Origin: Penelope pileata
Taxonomy: Eukaryota; Chordata; Aves; Galliformes; Cracidae
Length of the DNA stretch: 64,000 nucleotides
Assembly: GCA_013396635.1 (NCBI GenBank)
Contig: WBMW01003187.1
Coordinates: forward strand, 186,001 to 250,000
Direction: 5' to 3'
Both the position numbers and the translations under genes were made by a program. This document shows positions 1 through 12,850 of the stretch, one piece after another (position 1 is the stretch's first letter; each line of letters starts with the position of its first letter). The notes under the pieces are model-generated. The model did no database searches and was not told where the DNA came from. It saw only the letters and a program-made list of their open reading frames with translations.

Positions 1-518
1 AGCTAAGTGAAGAAGCCTCTGCTGGAGGCATTGACTGTGGCCTTCTGGTAAAGGGGCAAATGACATGGATTCAGCTCAAAATATAAGGAAATCCTGTGTG
101 GCTAAACTACATTTGTGTGCAGAAACCCACACAATAAAACAGTCCCCAGCTCTGGGATTTTTGCACAGTTGCAATAGCAGATAAATGATGTCAGTCCAAG
201 GTTAAAGTACAGTTCTCAACTGTTTTTATAAGTAATTCCATAATAGGAACAAATAGACTTTGAAATTCAGTACACAGAGGTAGACAAAGGTGAAGGACTC
301 AGGACTGCTACAGTAAATGCTAAACACAAAGCGGGTTAGTAGACTCCTAGAGAGAATCCATTTCCAGCTGAACAGCTGTATTGTAGCGCACTGAGGTAAA
401 TATCACCAAGGACAACGGGTCTTGGGAAAACCCAGGAAATGATGTAGTGTCAGTGAGAAGAATATGACCTTTCCTTAGAATGGCTAATAAGAAAGACCTG
501 CTTCTGTTCTCGTTGCAG
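1..518 (+). other. Presumed PLAGL1 intron upstream of the first in-window exon
   Basis: No coding homology is visible here. The segment ends in a pyrimidine-rich stretch and CAG at 516-518, a good splice acceptor for the PLAGL1 exon starting at 519. An ATG at 480 is in frame with that exon, so a transcript starting inside this segment could in principle use it. The upstream PLAGL1 exons and promoter are outside the window. Confidence 0.6.
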
Positions 519-2658
519 AAGGAGCCTGTAGACCCTTGGAAATGCTCGAGCTGTAGAAGCACTTTTGCAACTTTTGCTCTGCTGGAATCTCACCAGTGCA
601 TCAATAAAGACCGAGTCCTTGCCACCAGGTTCAGACCACCAAATAAATTAGGATCCTTAAAAGCGAAAAGCAAACTCAAAGGGAAACTGAGAGGATCGGC
701 ATTAGGCAAAAGCATTGCTCAGTGCTACGGGACCCTTTCCTGTTCCTCTGCTGCGAAGCTTAGCTGTGCCAGCTCAGGAGGCACTTGCGATGCTCTCGTG
801 AGGTTTATACCTAAATGGAGAAATGGCCGGTCTTCACTGTTGAAGGGAAGAGAAGTGAAGCAGCCAGACAGTTACCCTTGCCGGCTCTGTGGGAAGATAT
901 TTGATTCCATTGAAAAGCTCACAGTCCACACTTACGCGCACAAAGGGGAGCGCCCCTACAAGTGTTCACAGCACGGATGCACAAAAGCCTTCATTTCCAA
1001 ATATAAACTGCTCAGGTACAGCTCTGAAGGCACTCCTTTTCTCATGTGGGAAAAACAAGGACATCTTTTGCCTCTTGAGTGTCCTAGTGACAGTTAATCC
1101 CCAAGTTCAGTTTTTGTATCCCTGTTTGGAAGAATTGAGGAAACTAGTCTCCCTCAATTGCTGTCGCTACTCAGAAAGATTAGTTGAGCAATCTGAATCT
1201 GCTGTATGTGTTATGATTAACAGCCCCCCTCTTAAAAAACACAAGTTAGGCTTTTACTAATAACCTGAGAACTTGTAAAAATGCCTTCCTCCGAGAGTGC
1301 CAGTGTTTTGAGGTTGTGAAGCTGCATTGTAAATGTACTGGAGTAAATGTAAATGCTGATTACGCTTTCTTTTTCATCTTAGGCACTCAGCCACTCACTC
1401 TTCACAGAAATCTCACCAGTGTGGCTACTGTGAAAAGACGTTTCATAGGAAAGACCATCTAAAGAATCACCTTCAGACTCATGACCCAAACAAGATGGCC
1501 TTCAAGTGTGAAGAGTGTGGCAAGAAGTACAACACCAAGCTAGGTTACAAGAGACACTTGGCTCTTCACGCAGCCACCAGTGGGGACCTTACCTGTAGGG
1601 TGTGTGCTCAGGAGTTTGACGGTACTGAAGTTTTGTTGGAACACCTCAAAAGTCACGCAGGGAAACCAACTGGCAATACCAAGGAAAAGAAACATAAGTG
1701 TGACCACTGTGAGCGTCACTTCTATACTCGTAAAGACGTGCGGCGTCACATGGTGGTTCACACAGGTTGCAAAGACTTTCTCTGCCAGTTTTGTGCCCAG
1801 AGGTTTGGGCGGAAGGACCACTTGACTCGCCATACTAGGAAGACTCATCCACAGGAACTGCTCAAGAGCAGGTTGCAGAATGGTGACTCAGTAGGTCTCC
1901 TTGACCAGCTTTTTCCATTCAGACTGAAGGAAGATGCCAGCATACTGTCCCCTTTTCCTGAAAGGGTCTCTGTGCAGAATAGAATTTTGAATAATTCAGA
2001 ACCAGAGGAATATAACTGTTCACATCTTCATCCCCAGCCGAGCTTACAAACTTCTCTTCCTATTGAACCTCCTCCTCTTTTGCAAAGGATGGGCTGTGCA
2101 GATAGCCTTGCAGCTGCCCATCCCACACCGTGCTCAGCAACCGTTCCTGCCAACCTAAACCTTCTTCAGTCTAATAAATATGACCTTAGTTCTACCTCAT
2201 TTGCAGCAGGATCCCTCAAGAATCTTCCAATCAAAGTGGATGTTAAAGGTTACAACATCCATCTTCTAGAGGACCTGCCATTACCGGAACCTCAGTCTCT
2301 GCACAAAATCAGTCTGGAAGAAGCATCCTCAGGGCCTGTAGGTGATACTAACAAGTACCCAGTGCACAAGGAAGCGGAGACAGCAGCTGAAGCTACCAGC
2401 ATGCCTTTCATGGATCTCACTCATGTGATGAGTTTCTGGCAACTCCCACCAGGTGACAACCAGAACACTACTGGGGACATCACAATGGCATTTGGTCCGG
2501 AGGAACCATCACACAGGCTGAACGGCTTCGGCCAACAGCAAGGTCTACAGCTAGCGGCTGGTGGCATGGCCATAAACCAGCTGCATCATCTTCCTCGCTC
2601 CTTTCCAGCCACTACAAATTCTGTAACGTTGCCTCATTTTCATCACGCCTTCAAATAA
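519..2658 (+). CDS. PLAGL1: PLAGL1 (ZAC1) zinc-finger transcription factor, last two coding exons
   Basis: PLAG-family nuclear C2H2 factors bind GC-rich DNA and control proliferation and apoptosis genes; PLAGL1 is imprinted in placental mammals. Coding exons are 519-1015 and 1383-2658, joined by a GT-AG intron that splits an Arg codon inside finger 2, as in PLAG1. The 1773 bases keep one frame of 590 residues plus stop. Seven fingers are intact: CRLC, CSQHGC, CGYC, CEEC, CRVC, CDHC and CQFC, with linkers such as THDPNKMAFKCEECGKKYN. The C-terminal half matches PLAGL1 rather than PLAG1 or PLAGL2: EDLPLPEPQS, FWQLPP and the terminal LPHFHHAF. Human PLAGL1 (463 aa) starts almost at finger 1. Here about 118 residues precede finger 1 in the exon, including a finger-like CSSC...HQC. 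No ATG occurs between 519 and finger 1, so translation must start upstream, in another exon or at 480. The N-terminus is therefore incomplete. Confidence 0.95.
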
Positions 2659-2808
2659 CTATGCCTTTTTCTTTTCCTTTTTTTTTTTTTTTNCTTCTTA
2701 CTTAAATCTGTTAGGAAGGGTATTTTTTTGTTTTTGTTCTGTTTCAAGAAAAAACTGTCTCTTTTTTTTAAAGCATGTTATGAACATGGTAGTTCAGTTC
2801 AGAATGTT

Positions 2809-2937
2809 AATAAACAAGAAGCTCTATTTTTCATACTATTATTAGTTTTTAGCATATGACAATAGTAGGACTAACGTATTTCCCTCAGCACCCTCTGTAT
2901 TTTTGTTTCTTACCTTTCAAACAACCATCTGAATAAA
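2809..2937 (+). terminator. Candidate PLAGL1 polyadenylation signals
   Basis: AATAAA occurs at 2809-2814 and 2932-2937, about 150 and 275 bases after the PLAGL1 stop. The sequence between is T-rich and contains a single ambiguous base at 2693 within a poly-T run. Either signal could end the transcript; the choice is not decidable from sequence alone. Confidence 0.5.
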
Positions 2938-5900
2938 TGTCTTCAGCAACAGCAATGCCTCCTAACAGGCACAAGGAAACTACGGCTGCTGCGGTAAGAG
3001 AAAAACAGGGTTACAGTGAATGGGAAGAAAGGGGAAATGACAGAAAAATAATTTTAATGATGAGCCACCAATCACAGTAAATGTATACACATGGCAAACT
3101 TAATATGAACGATTTATCAGTGTAACATAGACTTCTGCTAAGCACTTAATTACCAAATGTTACAAATCTTTAATTTAAAACAGCATAATTCCAAGAACAA
3201 ATCTTATCTCCTTGTTTCGCTCTTTTAAAATGAAGAAAATCAGTGTTGCGATTACGTCTACCTAGATTTTGTTTTTCTCTGAAGTGCACTTGGGCTGTGT
3301 GCATCATCTCCTGCATTATTCCTGGGGCTGGAAATAACTACAGCTGCGGTGTGACTGTGCCAGAGCAGATGTCTTCTACAGGTGTGGTTTTCAGACTGGG
3401 AAGTGAATTGGCTCAAAGATTAGAGCAGAACATTAGTTTTTGCTTAGGACACGATCATCCAGCAAGGTGCAGGAACATGGTCTCACTCTAGTAAAGCACT
3501 TAAGCATTTCCTTAAATTTAAGCACATGTTGTTTTATCTCATTGGGTCAACAGCTTGCCTGATTTAACACCCAATAAAAAGTCATGCTTCCTTCCTACGG
3601 GGCCTTTATTTACCTTCTGTTGATTAAAAAATGGCTTTTGTTTAGTCTGGGAAATTATCCCTAATTGTGGCCATCTGAAACATGGACTCCTTGAGACAAA
3701 GCCAAGCCTGGCAAGGCAGCCTGCCCAGGGGAGCCTTCAGCCAAGGGTAACCCACGTGGGGGGTCCCCATGCAGGAGGCCCGTGGCAGTTCCCTCAGGCA
3801 GGGCCTGCTCACAGCCACAGGTTGTGACTGTGCCTCCCGAGTGGCCTATGAAATTAGCAGCTATGGTTGTTGGCCAGAGCCCTCTTAATCACATGGGTTT
3901 TGCTCAGTAGGGTTTTGGCAGTTACAGTCGGGCTTCCAGCCTGTTTCTTCCAAACCATAACCACAGGGACTGCTGTTTGCGTCCTGTTTTCTGTTTGTTG
4001 TCCTTGTCCATTTTTAGCAGAAATTACAAAAAAAAAAAATCACCTCTCAGTAGGTGATGATGTTTAAACAAACAAACAGAAAAACCTTCAGAATTTACTT
4101 TCTTGCCTAACAAAAAAAAAAAAAGCCCTGTTTTAATGTAGGATGCCATTACTCGGGGATTCTGTCGCAGCTGAAACAGATGCAGGATTTCTGAATCTGA
4201 ATACACCGTCTCTTCTATAAAATTCACATTGAATTAACATTAATGATCATTACAGATAGACCATGAAGCAAGCTTGTTCTCCTCTCCCCCGGTAATCACA
4301 GGAATATTTCCAGGCAACTTCAAATAAAAAAAAATATTTTTAAAATGATTGATTGCTGTTTTGCTGTTAATGAACTACAGTGACACTTAAATGACAAACA
4401 CTTTCACAAGGTTATCGTTATTTGGATTAAGGTGGGATTCTTGCAGGTTGTGCAGGACCACGTTCTTCAGGTACACTATTGAAGGGTTTTTAATTTTAAA
4501 CATTTTTGGCATAGGACAGAACAAAGGAAATTTTAAGATCATCATAGTGAGAATAGCAGGAGAAAGAGTAGCTGCACATTCATGTCCAGCTAGCAGCTAT
4601 TTAAATCACAGGTTCCCCAACAGTGAAAAGGTTGGAAGCAATGTTCTATGCACCTTTTACAACTCATCTCATAGTTCTGTCCAGGCCTGGAAAGGTGTGC
4701 ATACATTTACTTACTGCGTTGTTTTCCCGGTTCACACAAATTGTATTCAGTTGGCTTCATTCAAACTTAAGTACTTGTAAAAAACCTGAAAAGAACACAT
4801 CCCTGTAGCATTGCCTGATCGTACATTATTAGTAGACATTTTGTTATTTTGGGTTGTGCTCTTCTAAGAGGTGTAACAAGCCATTAAATACTTGTTGTTG
4901 AATTAATGTGTGATGTCAAGAAGGAAACACCATGGAAGCTTGGAGCTATCCTGACACCCGCACTCTGTGCGCTGCTCCCTGTCCCGGGAGCCAGAGCTCT
5001 GGGCTGCCAGGAGACACGCCGGGCTCTTCTGAAACAGGAGAATGTGGTGCTGAAGGATGCTCATTATGCACCTCTACAGGTTGTAAAAAGAAGAATATTT
5101 TAGTATTAAAACTCTTTTAAAAAGCAGACTGTAATGTCTACAAGTAAAACACATCACTCTGTAATGGCATCTACAAGGAAAACACAGAAGCAGACCTTAG
5201 ATAGGTGCTGCTGCTGCTTTAACTCTTCAGTCTGTTCAAATTTGTTTTTCTAGATCCTTGACATCATAAATATAGCTAGTGCTCAGCAGCATCCTGTATC
5301 CAGTGTATGGTAGAAATTCCCTAGCAGGCAGCAGATGAACTGCTTTTGCCCACAGATTAGCCATCACTGCTTCATTGGAAGATTTTATGCATTACAAAAT
5401 TCTCAGTCTGCATTAGCATGTGGCTTGTTCTATGTTGACATGAAACTGCATGTAGCTAAACTGCAGAAGTCAACGCTTACCTGTTTAATTTTGGATAATT
5501 GCAGCTCTGGGTACATAATAGGCTATTCACACACCTCTTCCCTAAACCAAGATAACTGTTCTGTTGAAACCTTTGCAGAATCACAGAATCAAAGGGGTTG
5601 GAAGGGACCTCTGGAGACCATCGAGTCCAGCCCCCTGCTAAAGCAGGAGTTCTGCAGCAGGCTGCACTGGAAAGCATCACGGTGGGTTTTGAATATCTCC
5701 AGCGAAGGAGCCTCCACCACCTCTCTGAGCAGCCTGTTCCAGTGCTCTGCCAGCCTCACAGTAAAGTTCTTATTCCATGGACCACAGGTAGGGTCCAGCC
5801 CCTCTCAGGTGATATTTAATTAACTTTCGGCAACTGATACAGGGAATCCCACGGCTTTAAAAAAGACATTCTAATAAGCTTTGTAGACTAGAAAAAAACA

Positions 5901-7700
5901 AAGGAGGACAGTGAACTTCACTTTTTTTTTTCCTTTAATCAAAGGTGGTGACTGTTCTGTTACTGCCACTGCCTTGCAACCTACTGAGCCGCAGTGCTGG
6001 AGTGGAAGGGGTGCTGGAGGATCGCGTTGTTAAGGCCGTCGTGCTTCCGCGGAAAACCTCAGCACGTCCTTGGCAAGCAGCCACTCTATCTTCTGCTGTG
6101 CGCGTGCTGTCTGAAAGCAGCAACAGGCAGCACACCGGTTACTTAAATAGAAACAGTAACTCCCTTTTAGCTAAGATTAAACGGAAGTAATAATATTTTA
6201 AAAGGCTTACTTTTAGATATTGGATGGCTAACACCTTCCAAGAAAATTTGTCTTTATTAAAATCTTTTGTAAACGTTTGGCATTTAAATTTTTAATAGCA
6301 ACCCTACATTACTCTCCAACAGCAACCCTGCATTCCTCTCTCAGAGGTTTCCTTGCCCCTTCTCAGATGCTTGCTGCACCTTCTCCCTCCAAATCATTGC
6401 ACAAGGGTTAAACTCCTAACATTTTTAAGTTAGTGCAATCAACTTTATGAAACAGGTTTTTTCAGTTAGCTCAAACACAGACTGCAAGAATTACACGAGT
6501 CTGGAAACTGCCTGTTTTTGTCACTGCCTTTCAGATTAAACAGTCTGTAGAGAGAGCTGCAGCACTCAAAGCCATTGTTTGAGGCCTGCTTCCTTGGCAC
6601 TGACACGTGCCACCTGCACTGGAACAGCTCTCACTAGCCCAAAGTGCTCTGCAAAGCACGTGGCAAAGCTCAAGTTTTCTGTAAAACGCAGGTACAACCC
6701 TGGATGTGGGATTGTAGCATTTGTGACATGGTCACTAGAAAAAGGTGGCGAGGGGACAGGGCACAGGGCTCGTCTGTGAGCCCCTGCACGATAAGAGTTA
6801 CCACGCTGTTCATACAGAACCTCTGTGTAGGACGCTGCAAAGACTGCAAGCGTGAGTCCCTGCAGCTGAGCACTTTGTGCACATTCCTGGTCGTCCCACA
6901 CACCAGTGGGAGTGCCTAGGCACTCTTAGAAGCTCATCTCCCAGGCTCAAAATATCTTGCCAGCTACAGGGAGTTCATCTTGGCCACATTCCCTGCCCAG
7001 ATCTCCTTTTCTGCTGTGGTATGTGTCTGGCAGGGGTGCAAGATGCTGACGGTCTGAGCTATCCCCTTGTACACCACCCCAACCATCTTAGGCAGGGGCT
7101 GGGAGGCCCTGCTGCTGCTCTGCGTGGCCCAAGATGGGAACATCTCTGCCTGTGCGATCTGAAGAGCCAAAGCACCACGGTCTGGGGAAGGAAACAGCCA
7201 GGAGAAGGAAGAACCTTCACACGACAGCGATTACTGGAACAGATGCTGGCACTTCCCTCACCCAGACAACAGGAACGCAACAGGAGAGCATGAGGCTTGC
7301 TAATGAGGCTGGCACTGCCAAGAAGCAAACACTCTCAAGCTGGCTGTTAAGGCAGAACATGGCCACTGCCCACCTGAGGTGAAGCTGCTCCAAACCAAAG
7401 AACATTTCATACCAAAGCCAACAGCTCTCAGCACCCTACAATGGGACATGAGGAGCTCTGCAAAAAAATTTAGAGCAATATCAACTGCTTTAATGAAGAC
7501 AAAAAAGGTGATATCCACTGCAACCAGTTATCGTATATACACAAAAGCAAATAAAGTCCTTTTATGTTACTCTGTAGAAATAAAAATAAAACATTCCTTA
7601 CCCAAGCCCTCCCGAAGATTTTTTTCCAGGAGACACAGCCACAGGTTTTTTGTTTCTTTGCAGCATTCCGTGAGGGGTCTCTGCAGATAATTATTTAAAA
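2938..7700. other. Intergenic region between the PLAGL1 and ZC2HC1B 3' ends
   Basis: The two flanking genes converge on this region. Apart from the CR1 at 5577-5812 I see no conserved exon, RNA gene or tandem repeat. Open frames here (for example 5335-5823 and 6877-7293) lack recognisable domains, and the first runs through the CR1. Part of the proximal side may be extended 3' UTR. Confidence 0.6.
5577..5812 (-). mobile_element. CR1 LINE, 5'-truncated 3' end
   Basis: The segment opens with the reverse complement of the CR1 3' tip (GAATCACAGAATC) followed by GGTTGGAAGGGACCTC, then the usual CR1 3' region read on the minus strand. About 235 bases are kept. This is the common 5'-truncated avian form and has no coding capacity. 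Confidence 0.9.
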
Positions 7701-7702
7701 AT

Positions 7703-7708
7703 TTTATT
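7703..7708 (-). terminator. Candidate ZC2HC1B polyadenylation signal
   Basis: TTTATT on the plus strand reads AATAAA on the minus strand, about 450 bases after the likely ZC2HC1B stop. The stretch 7709-8160 would then be 3' UTR. No competing gene is visible there. Confidence 0.4.
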
Positions 7709-8160
7709 GGTCATGAAAAGTTCTGACATTGGTGAATTCAATAGAGAGGCAGGGATAAAAGATACTGACACACAAAGATACTGAATTGTGTTTATGTACA
7801 AAGAGCAGTATATGTGATCGTTCACAGATGACACTGCAAATAGCCACTGAAATAACTTTATAAAGCATCTTCTAAAGAGGCAGTGCTGGCTGTGACTACT
7901 GGTAGCAATGGATGCTGGCAGGCGTATTTTATGGAACCCTGCTTAGAGGGAACCGTTTTAGATACATGGTGCTCTAAGTGGCTGAGTCAACACGTGAGAG
8001 TTATATCAAATGAACAACAACATGCAAAGCCTGATGCTTCACCTAAATTGACCTAAAAATAATGAATACGTGGTATTATGGAATGATTCATGGGACAGGG
8101 GGAACTTGACACCCAGACAGCATGTTTTAGGTTTATACAGGAACTTCTGTTTGAGAATGT

Positions 8161-11100
8161 TTAACTGAAAATTCTCAGAAGCCCCTTCTTAGCGCCTGCA
8201 TGAAAACCTCTGCGTATACAGTTGGTGCAATGGATCAGGATAATGATTTGCAATGCCATTTGATCTCAACAACACCCATTTGGAACTGGTAGAGTCTGTT
8301 GTAAGGCAAACACAAACATGGCTGATTGAACTCCTCACCTGGAGTAGGTTTTTCTGTATTGCCACCTTCCTGTGCTCTCTTCTGAAGTGGTAAGAGAGTT
8401 GTGGAGGCTGAGCTTTTTCTCTGAGTCACCAGTTGCTTGCCCTAGGAAGAGAATAAGATGCACAATGTACTCTCAACTCTAGCAAGAATAGCAACTCTTC
8501 AAATCGTTGGTGAAGCAGTGCTAGAACGGAGCAGGAAAAAGTGCACCCGCTTCCATTAGGATGCTGCTTTTAAGCCTAAAGTAGATAACAAGATTTTCAA
8601 ATATCTCTTTCTAAAAATTACTCCCCTCCCAAGGGAATTGGTTACATTCATTTTTATTAATACAACAAAAGAGGAGCTCACTTCAAGACACTGCCAATTA
8701 TTTCTGCTTTTCCGATTCCCCAAAGGGGCTTAGCCCTTTGGCCTTGTCCCTAGCATTCAGGAAGTTTACCAACTCCCCTGCATCCTTAAGTTAAATATTA
8801 GAACAGGCTTTACACAACATAAAATATAACTTGGCAAACGCATCTCCAGGACAACGCGAGTGTGAATGCGTGTGCTTACCACAGGCTGTTTGGTGGTCTT
8901 CGCAGCAAAGGCGCGGCGAGCAGCTTGCTCTTCACAAAACTTGATGTGCCTTGGTGCTGCCGCCTCATTAAACCTTCTCGAGCAGAATGGACACTGAACA
9001 TAGTCTGATCATGAGAAAGGAACAACTTGTGTCACAGCTTTCGTAGCACAAGAGAGGAATTGCCTTGCTCTGCTGGAGCACTCAAGGGCACTCAAGATGG
9101 TTCCATCAGCTGGTGACCCTGGTGAGCAACCACCAGCTCTTGCTGCTTCAAAAATCCCAGATTAGAAAATGGGGAGAACTACAAGAAAAGCATTTGGAAT
9201 CCTACAACACATGCTAACATAGCAAATTGCTATCAGAAGGAAATCCCTGGGGATTAATAAAAGCAAATTTTATTATCCTTCATCTAGACCTTCTCCCTCA
9301 AAATTTCACAATTAAAAATCTGCAGTAAAAGCAATATTTAGAAATATCTTGAAGAGTCAAAAAATTATGTTAAGACTATTTTTTACATGTGATCATTAAA
9401 TTTTTTGTGTGTATTCTTACGTATTTTTTGGCCACACCAAAAGCCAACTCCAGCTCAGCAGTGTAAGCAAAATGGTTCTGAAGATGGAGGAGGGATAGTG
9501 CAGCTGTCTGAGTTCAGGGATTCTGGCAGTGGGAACCAGCACAACTGGGTTTGGGGAAATGTGGGGTTGGGGTCTTTTTGGAGGAGGAAGAGAGGGAATG
9601 GGAACCTCTCTCCTCCCCACAATCCATGCTCTTGCTCTCCAGCCCTGAGCCATTGGGTACACATCCCCACTAGGCCCCTCAGCAATTTGTCTTTCCTGAA
9701 GAGCAGCTCCCCAGTTCCTTTCCCCACCACTCCCCCAGCTCTTGCACAACTCTAGTTTCCCCAAAGAGGGAGAAGGAAAGGGAGGGGATCTCTCTTAGAG
9801 TTGGTGGAGTCAGACAAGAAATAACAGAGTAATTAAGAAATTCAACAGTGGAAGTTCAGAGAGGAGCTTGACCCCAATCAAGGAGGGAAAATGTGTCCTG
9901 CTGCTTATACTGTGCTGCTGATGCCTAGGAGAGGAGGAAGACTGGAGTCCTCACAGCTGGTTTTGGTATCAGTCATGAACTCGGACTCTGTAAGGGAGCC
10001 AAGTGAGCCCTCCTTCCCTCTGCCTTAATAGCTCAGGAGGGACCCCATAGAGACCCTTTCCAAGATTGCTCCTACATCTCATAAATCACGTACCATGAGA
10101 AAGAGGGGCTGTATATGTGTGTTTCTGGATCTGTAGCTTCTCATACAGTGAGCTCTGTGTAGAGGCCACACCTGCTGTTAGGAGTAAAAGCAGCCATTTT
10201 TCCTAAATGACTTCTCCTAGTGGCACAGTTCGGTGGGGAAGGGGACAGCGGAGAAGCTCTCACACGGGAGCAGGAGTGCGCACTATGTTTGGTCTGAGTG
10301 GTGAGGGGACACAGTTCACACTTTGTCATACAATGGCACAGTTTGTGTGACAGCACAGGCATCCCAGCTCTCTTCCCAAAGCACTAATGCCAGACTCCAA
10401 GCTTGCCACCTTTATAAGCTTAAAAGGTACAGTTAATTTTCTCTTCTACCCTGCTACCTCTTTGTTGCACTCCTACTCAAGCCAAGAAATGCAGCTAAAA
10501 AAGAGGGAATAGGAAGGAATTAATGTGCACATGGTGTTGCACAGAGAGGGGCAAAACTGAAGTCCAGCTGCGAATGACAACAGCTCGCTGCTTTGCTGAT
10601 GATCAGTACAAGATCAGGAGTAAGATAAACTACACCACAAACCTGGATTGATGCTCGGTGGGGGAGGAGGCGGAAGAGGACGGCCTTCTTCCATAGCCTT
10701 TGTGACTTGTTTGGCTGACTGAATAGCATTGATAAAATCCTCGTGGCGCTGCCTCCAGTTCGATTTCTTCACCGGCTGATTCTGTAAAGGAAATGAAGGA
10801 AGACACAAACTGTGTGATGTCCTTCCTGCAAGGGACAGGGAAATGTCTTAGGTTCTCCCTTTCCAAGGGAAAGGATAAAACATTACCAACAAAAGAAACT
10901 ACTTGTTTTGAAAGGCTCCGGAAAGCTGAAGTAGCCATCTACTGACAGCAGCAGCAGATGGATGAAAGAGTAACATCCTCCAGCAAAAACTCACTGGTCA
11001 TGGCGAACCAAAGGGTGCTTAGGAGGGGACAGAAAAGATCCTATGATCAATGCCTTCCCTTCTTCCCTGCTTCTCAGATTCTTCTTCTTGCTTTAAACTT

Positions 11101-11668
11101 TTGCACTCCTGTTTCTTTCCACAACTGTCTTTAAAGGACATTTTAGAACAGCAGCCTGCATGGATACCAAATCAGCACTGCTTTGGCATCTCTGGGTAAA
11201 ATTACACACATATGCATGTGTATTCCCCTCACCATCATCATCGCATGAAGAAAACCTTGAAAAGGAAGAGGTCAGAGACTTACATAGTCTTTAAAATACA
11301 TAAATGGACATTTCCTAGAAAAGCAGAGCGCCCAGAGCAGTCATGATACCTGCTAGTTTGGCTTCTAAAACGAGACATATTCTCCAATACTATCAGCACA
11401 GAGAGGGGGAAGAAAGAGTTTGGCACGGAGTCAAGCACATGTGTGAGACCCGTCCACAGCATCCAGGCTTTGTCCTGAGAGGAAACGACAGCCCTACTGA
11501 ATGAAAGACTTGGTGTGGAGATAACACGTGCTCCGATTTTAACCGTACCTTCGGTGGGGGCTGCTTCTTCACAGTACCAATATCTGTTCCCTGCAGTCTC
11601 TGTTTAAAAGAACTGAAGGGCTTGCGCTTCTTGTTGAAGACTTTCTTGCAAATTGGCTCATGTCTCAT
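8161..11668 (-). CDS. ZC2HC1B: ZC2HC1B, C2HC zinc-finger protein 1B (first exon not found)
   Basis: A small C2HC-type zinc-finger protein of poorly known function (human protein about 222 aa). Minus-strand exons in order: 11549-11668 (RHEPICKKVFNKKRKPFSS, the second half of finger 1), 10643-10781 (KSNWRQRHEDFINAI and a PLPPPPPP run), 8880-9004 (second finger, CPFC...RHIKFC), 8339-8441, and a likely terminal exon 8161-8195 ending in GAKKGLLRIFS and stop. All junctions are GT-AG and the phases join without a break. The last exon is less sure; its GAK start resembles the human C-terminal GAKLRQGF. If the 8339 donor is not used, the frame runs on to a stop at 8235. The first exon, carrying the Cys pair of finger 1, was not recognised between 11.7 and 16.4 kb. 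Confidence 0.9.
9005..10642 (-). other. ZC2HC1B intron
   Basis: No repeat family or conserved exon is seen. Overlapping frames at about 9405-9764 on both strands reflect GC-rich composition and have no recognisable domain. Confidence 0.6.
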
Positions 11669-12765
11669 CTGGGATGCAAAGAAAAATAATTTGTTCAAAG
11701 GCTCAAGTCACGCTTCACTGGTGCTTCAATGGTGCTTCACTACTCAGGCTTTACAATTACTTGTACTCGGGAGCAGGGCGCTGAAGCACTATTTTTACAG
11801 GTTCAGTTTCACTCCTGAAGGAGTTCACCCAAACTTTAAAAAACTGTTCAAGGACAGCTGCAGCTTGACACGCTCAGAGACGTGCTGGAGGACAGCACGA
11901 AAAAGTACTAGCAGAAAATAACAGATTCACAGTCCCAGCCTTGCTGGGCTCTCTCCCTGGCCCCACCACACTTGGCTTTATTTCCTTCCCAGCTAAGAGG
12001 GAGAACAGATTGCTCCTGTTCAAAGGGCTGATATTTACATTATTAGTTCTCTGAGTTTAGATAAGCATTCCAGGCTCAGTGCTCTGGCAAACAACAGCCC
12101 TGTTCATCCCATCAACACTGCTAGGACAGCAACAGCCCGGGGCTGAAGGGGAGCAGCTGCTTAACAGCACGCTGTAACCTGACAACTCAGGGCGAAAAGA
12201 ATAGCATCTGCAGCTGAAAGCACACGGAAATTCTAAGCAGATAGATACCCAGGGCTGAATCTGGGAGAGCCATGCCTCACTACAAAGGAGGTTCGGAAGC
12301 GTCACAGATTTTTAGCAACAATCTCACTCACCTGCAGCAGCAGGTCCAACTTCCTCTCTTTGTGAGGAACAGAGTGAAAGGAAGGACACAGCTACATCCT
12401 TACTCTGGTGCTGTGGATTACACCCATTCGAGCCCATCTGGAGCGAGCACGTTCCTGTCTTCCTGTGCTTTCTCCCTTTCCCAGCTCTCAGTCATTCTTC
12501 TCGATCTTCTCACCAATTTCCCTACGCTGTCCACTCGCCCACCTTTCTCCTCCCTGTCTCACTTGAGTTAAGCCACTGCCTGACCAAGGCCTTTCAGTTC
12601 CAGCTCAGCTGGGCCAAGAACCGCCTCTTTTTACCAAAACGCACCTTTCTAAATTCTCATTTCCCTTCGAACCTTTCTACTTGTGTGCTTCAAGTCCTTT
12701 TCTTCTGTTTCTAAAAATGTTTGACAGCAAACTCAGGGCAAACAGGGCAGCAGATGCCTGTGTCT

Positions 12766-12850
12766 CGCTCGCGGATGAGCGCACCATCCGACATCACCGA
12801 GTGTGGAGAGGCACCGCAGGGCCCAGGGCCCGCACCTCGTGCCAGTCGTA
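12766..12850. promoter_or_regulatory. Short CpG-dense patch, possible ZC2HC1B promoter
   Basis: About ten CpG dinucleotides fall in roughly 85 bases, against a CpG-poor background on both sides. It lies upstream of ZC2HC1B exon 2 and beyond the LTV1 3' end, so it would fit a ZC2HC1B start region. A short minus-strand frame here begins MSDGALIRERD and includes CPVC, but no convincing splice donor follows. Confidence 0.3.

Noticed and set aside
5335..5823. 162-codon + strand open frame
   Set aside because: The second half is a CR1 read in antisense; the first half has no recognisable protein.
9405..9764. Overlapping 115-codon frames on both strands
   Set aside because: They lie in a ZC2HC1B intron, share the same GC-rich sequence, and neither has a domain or splice support.
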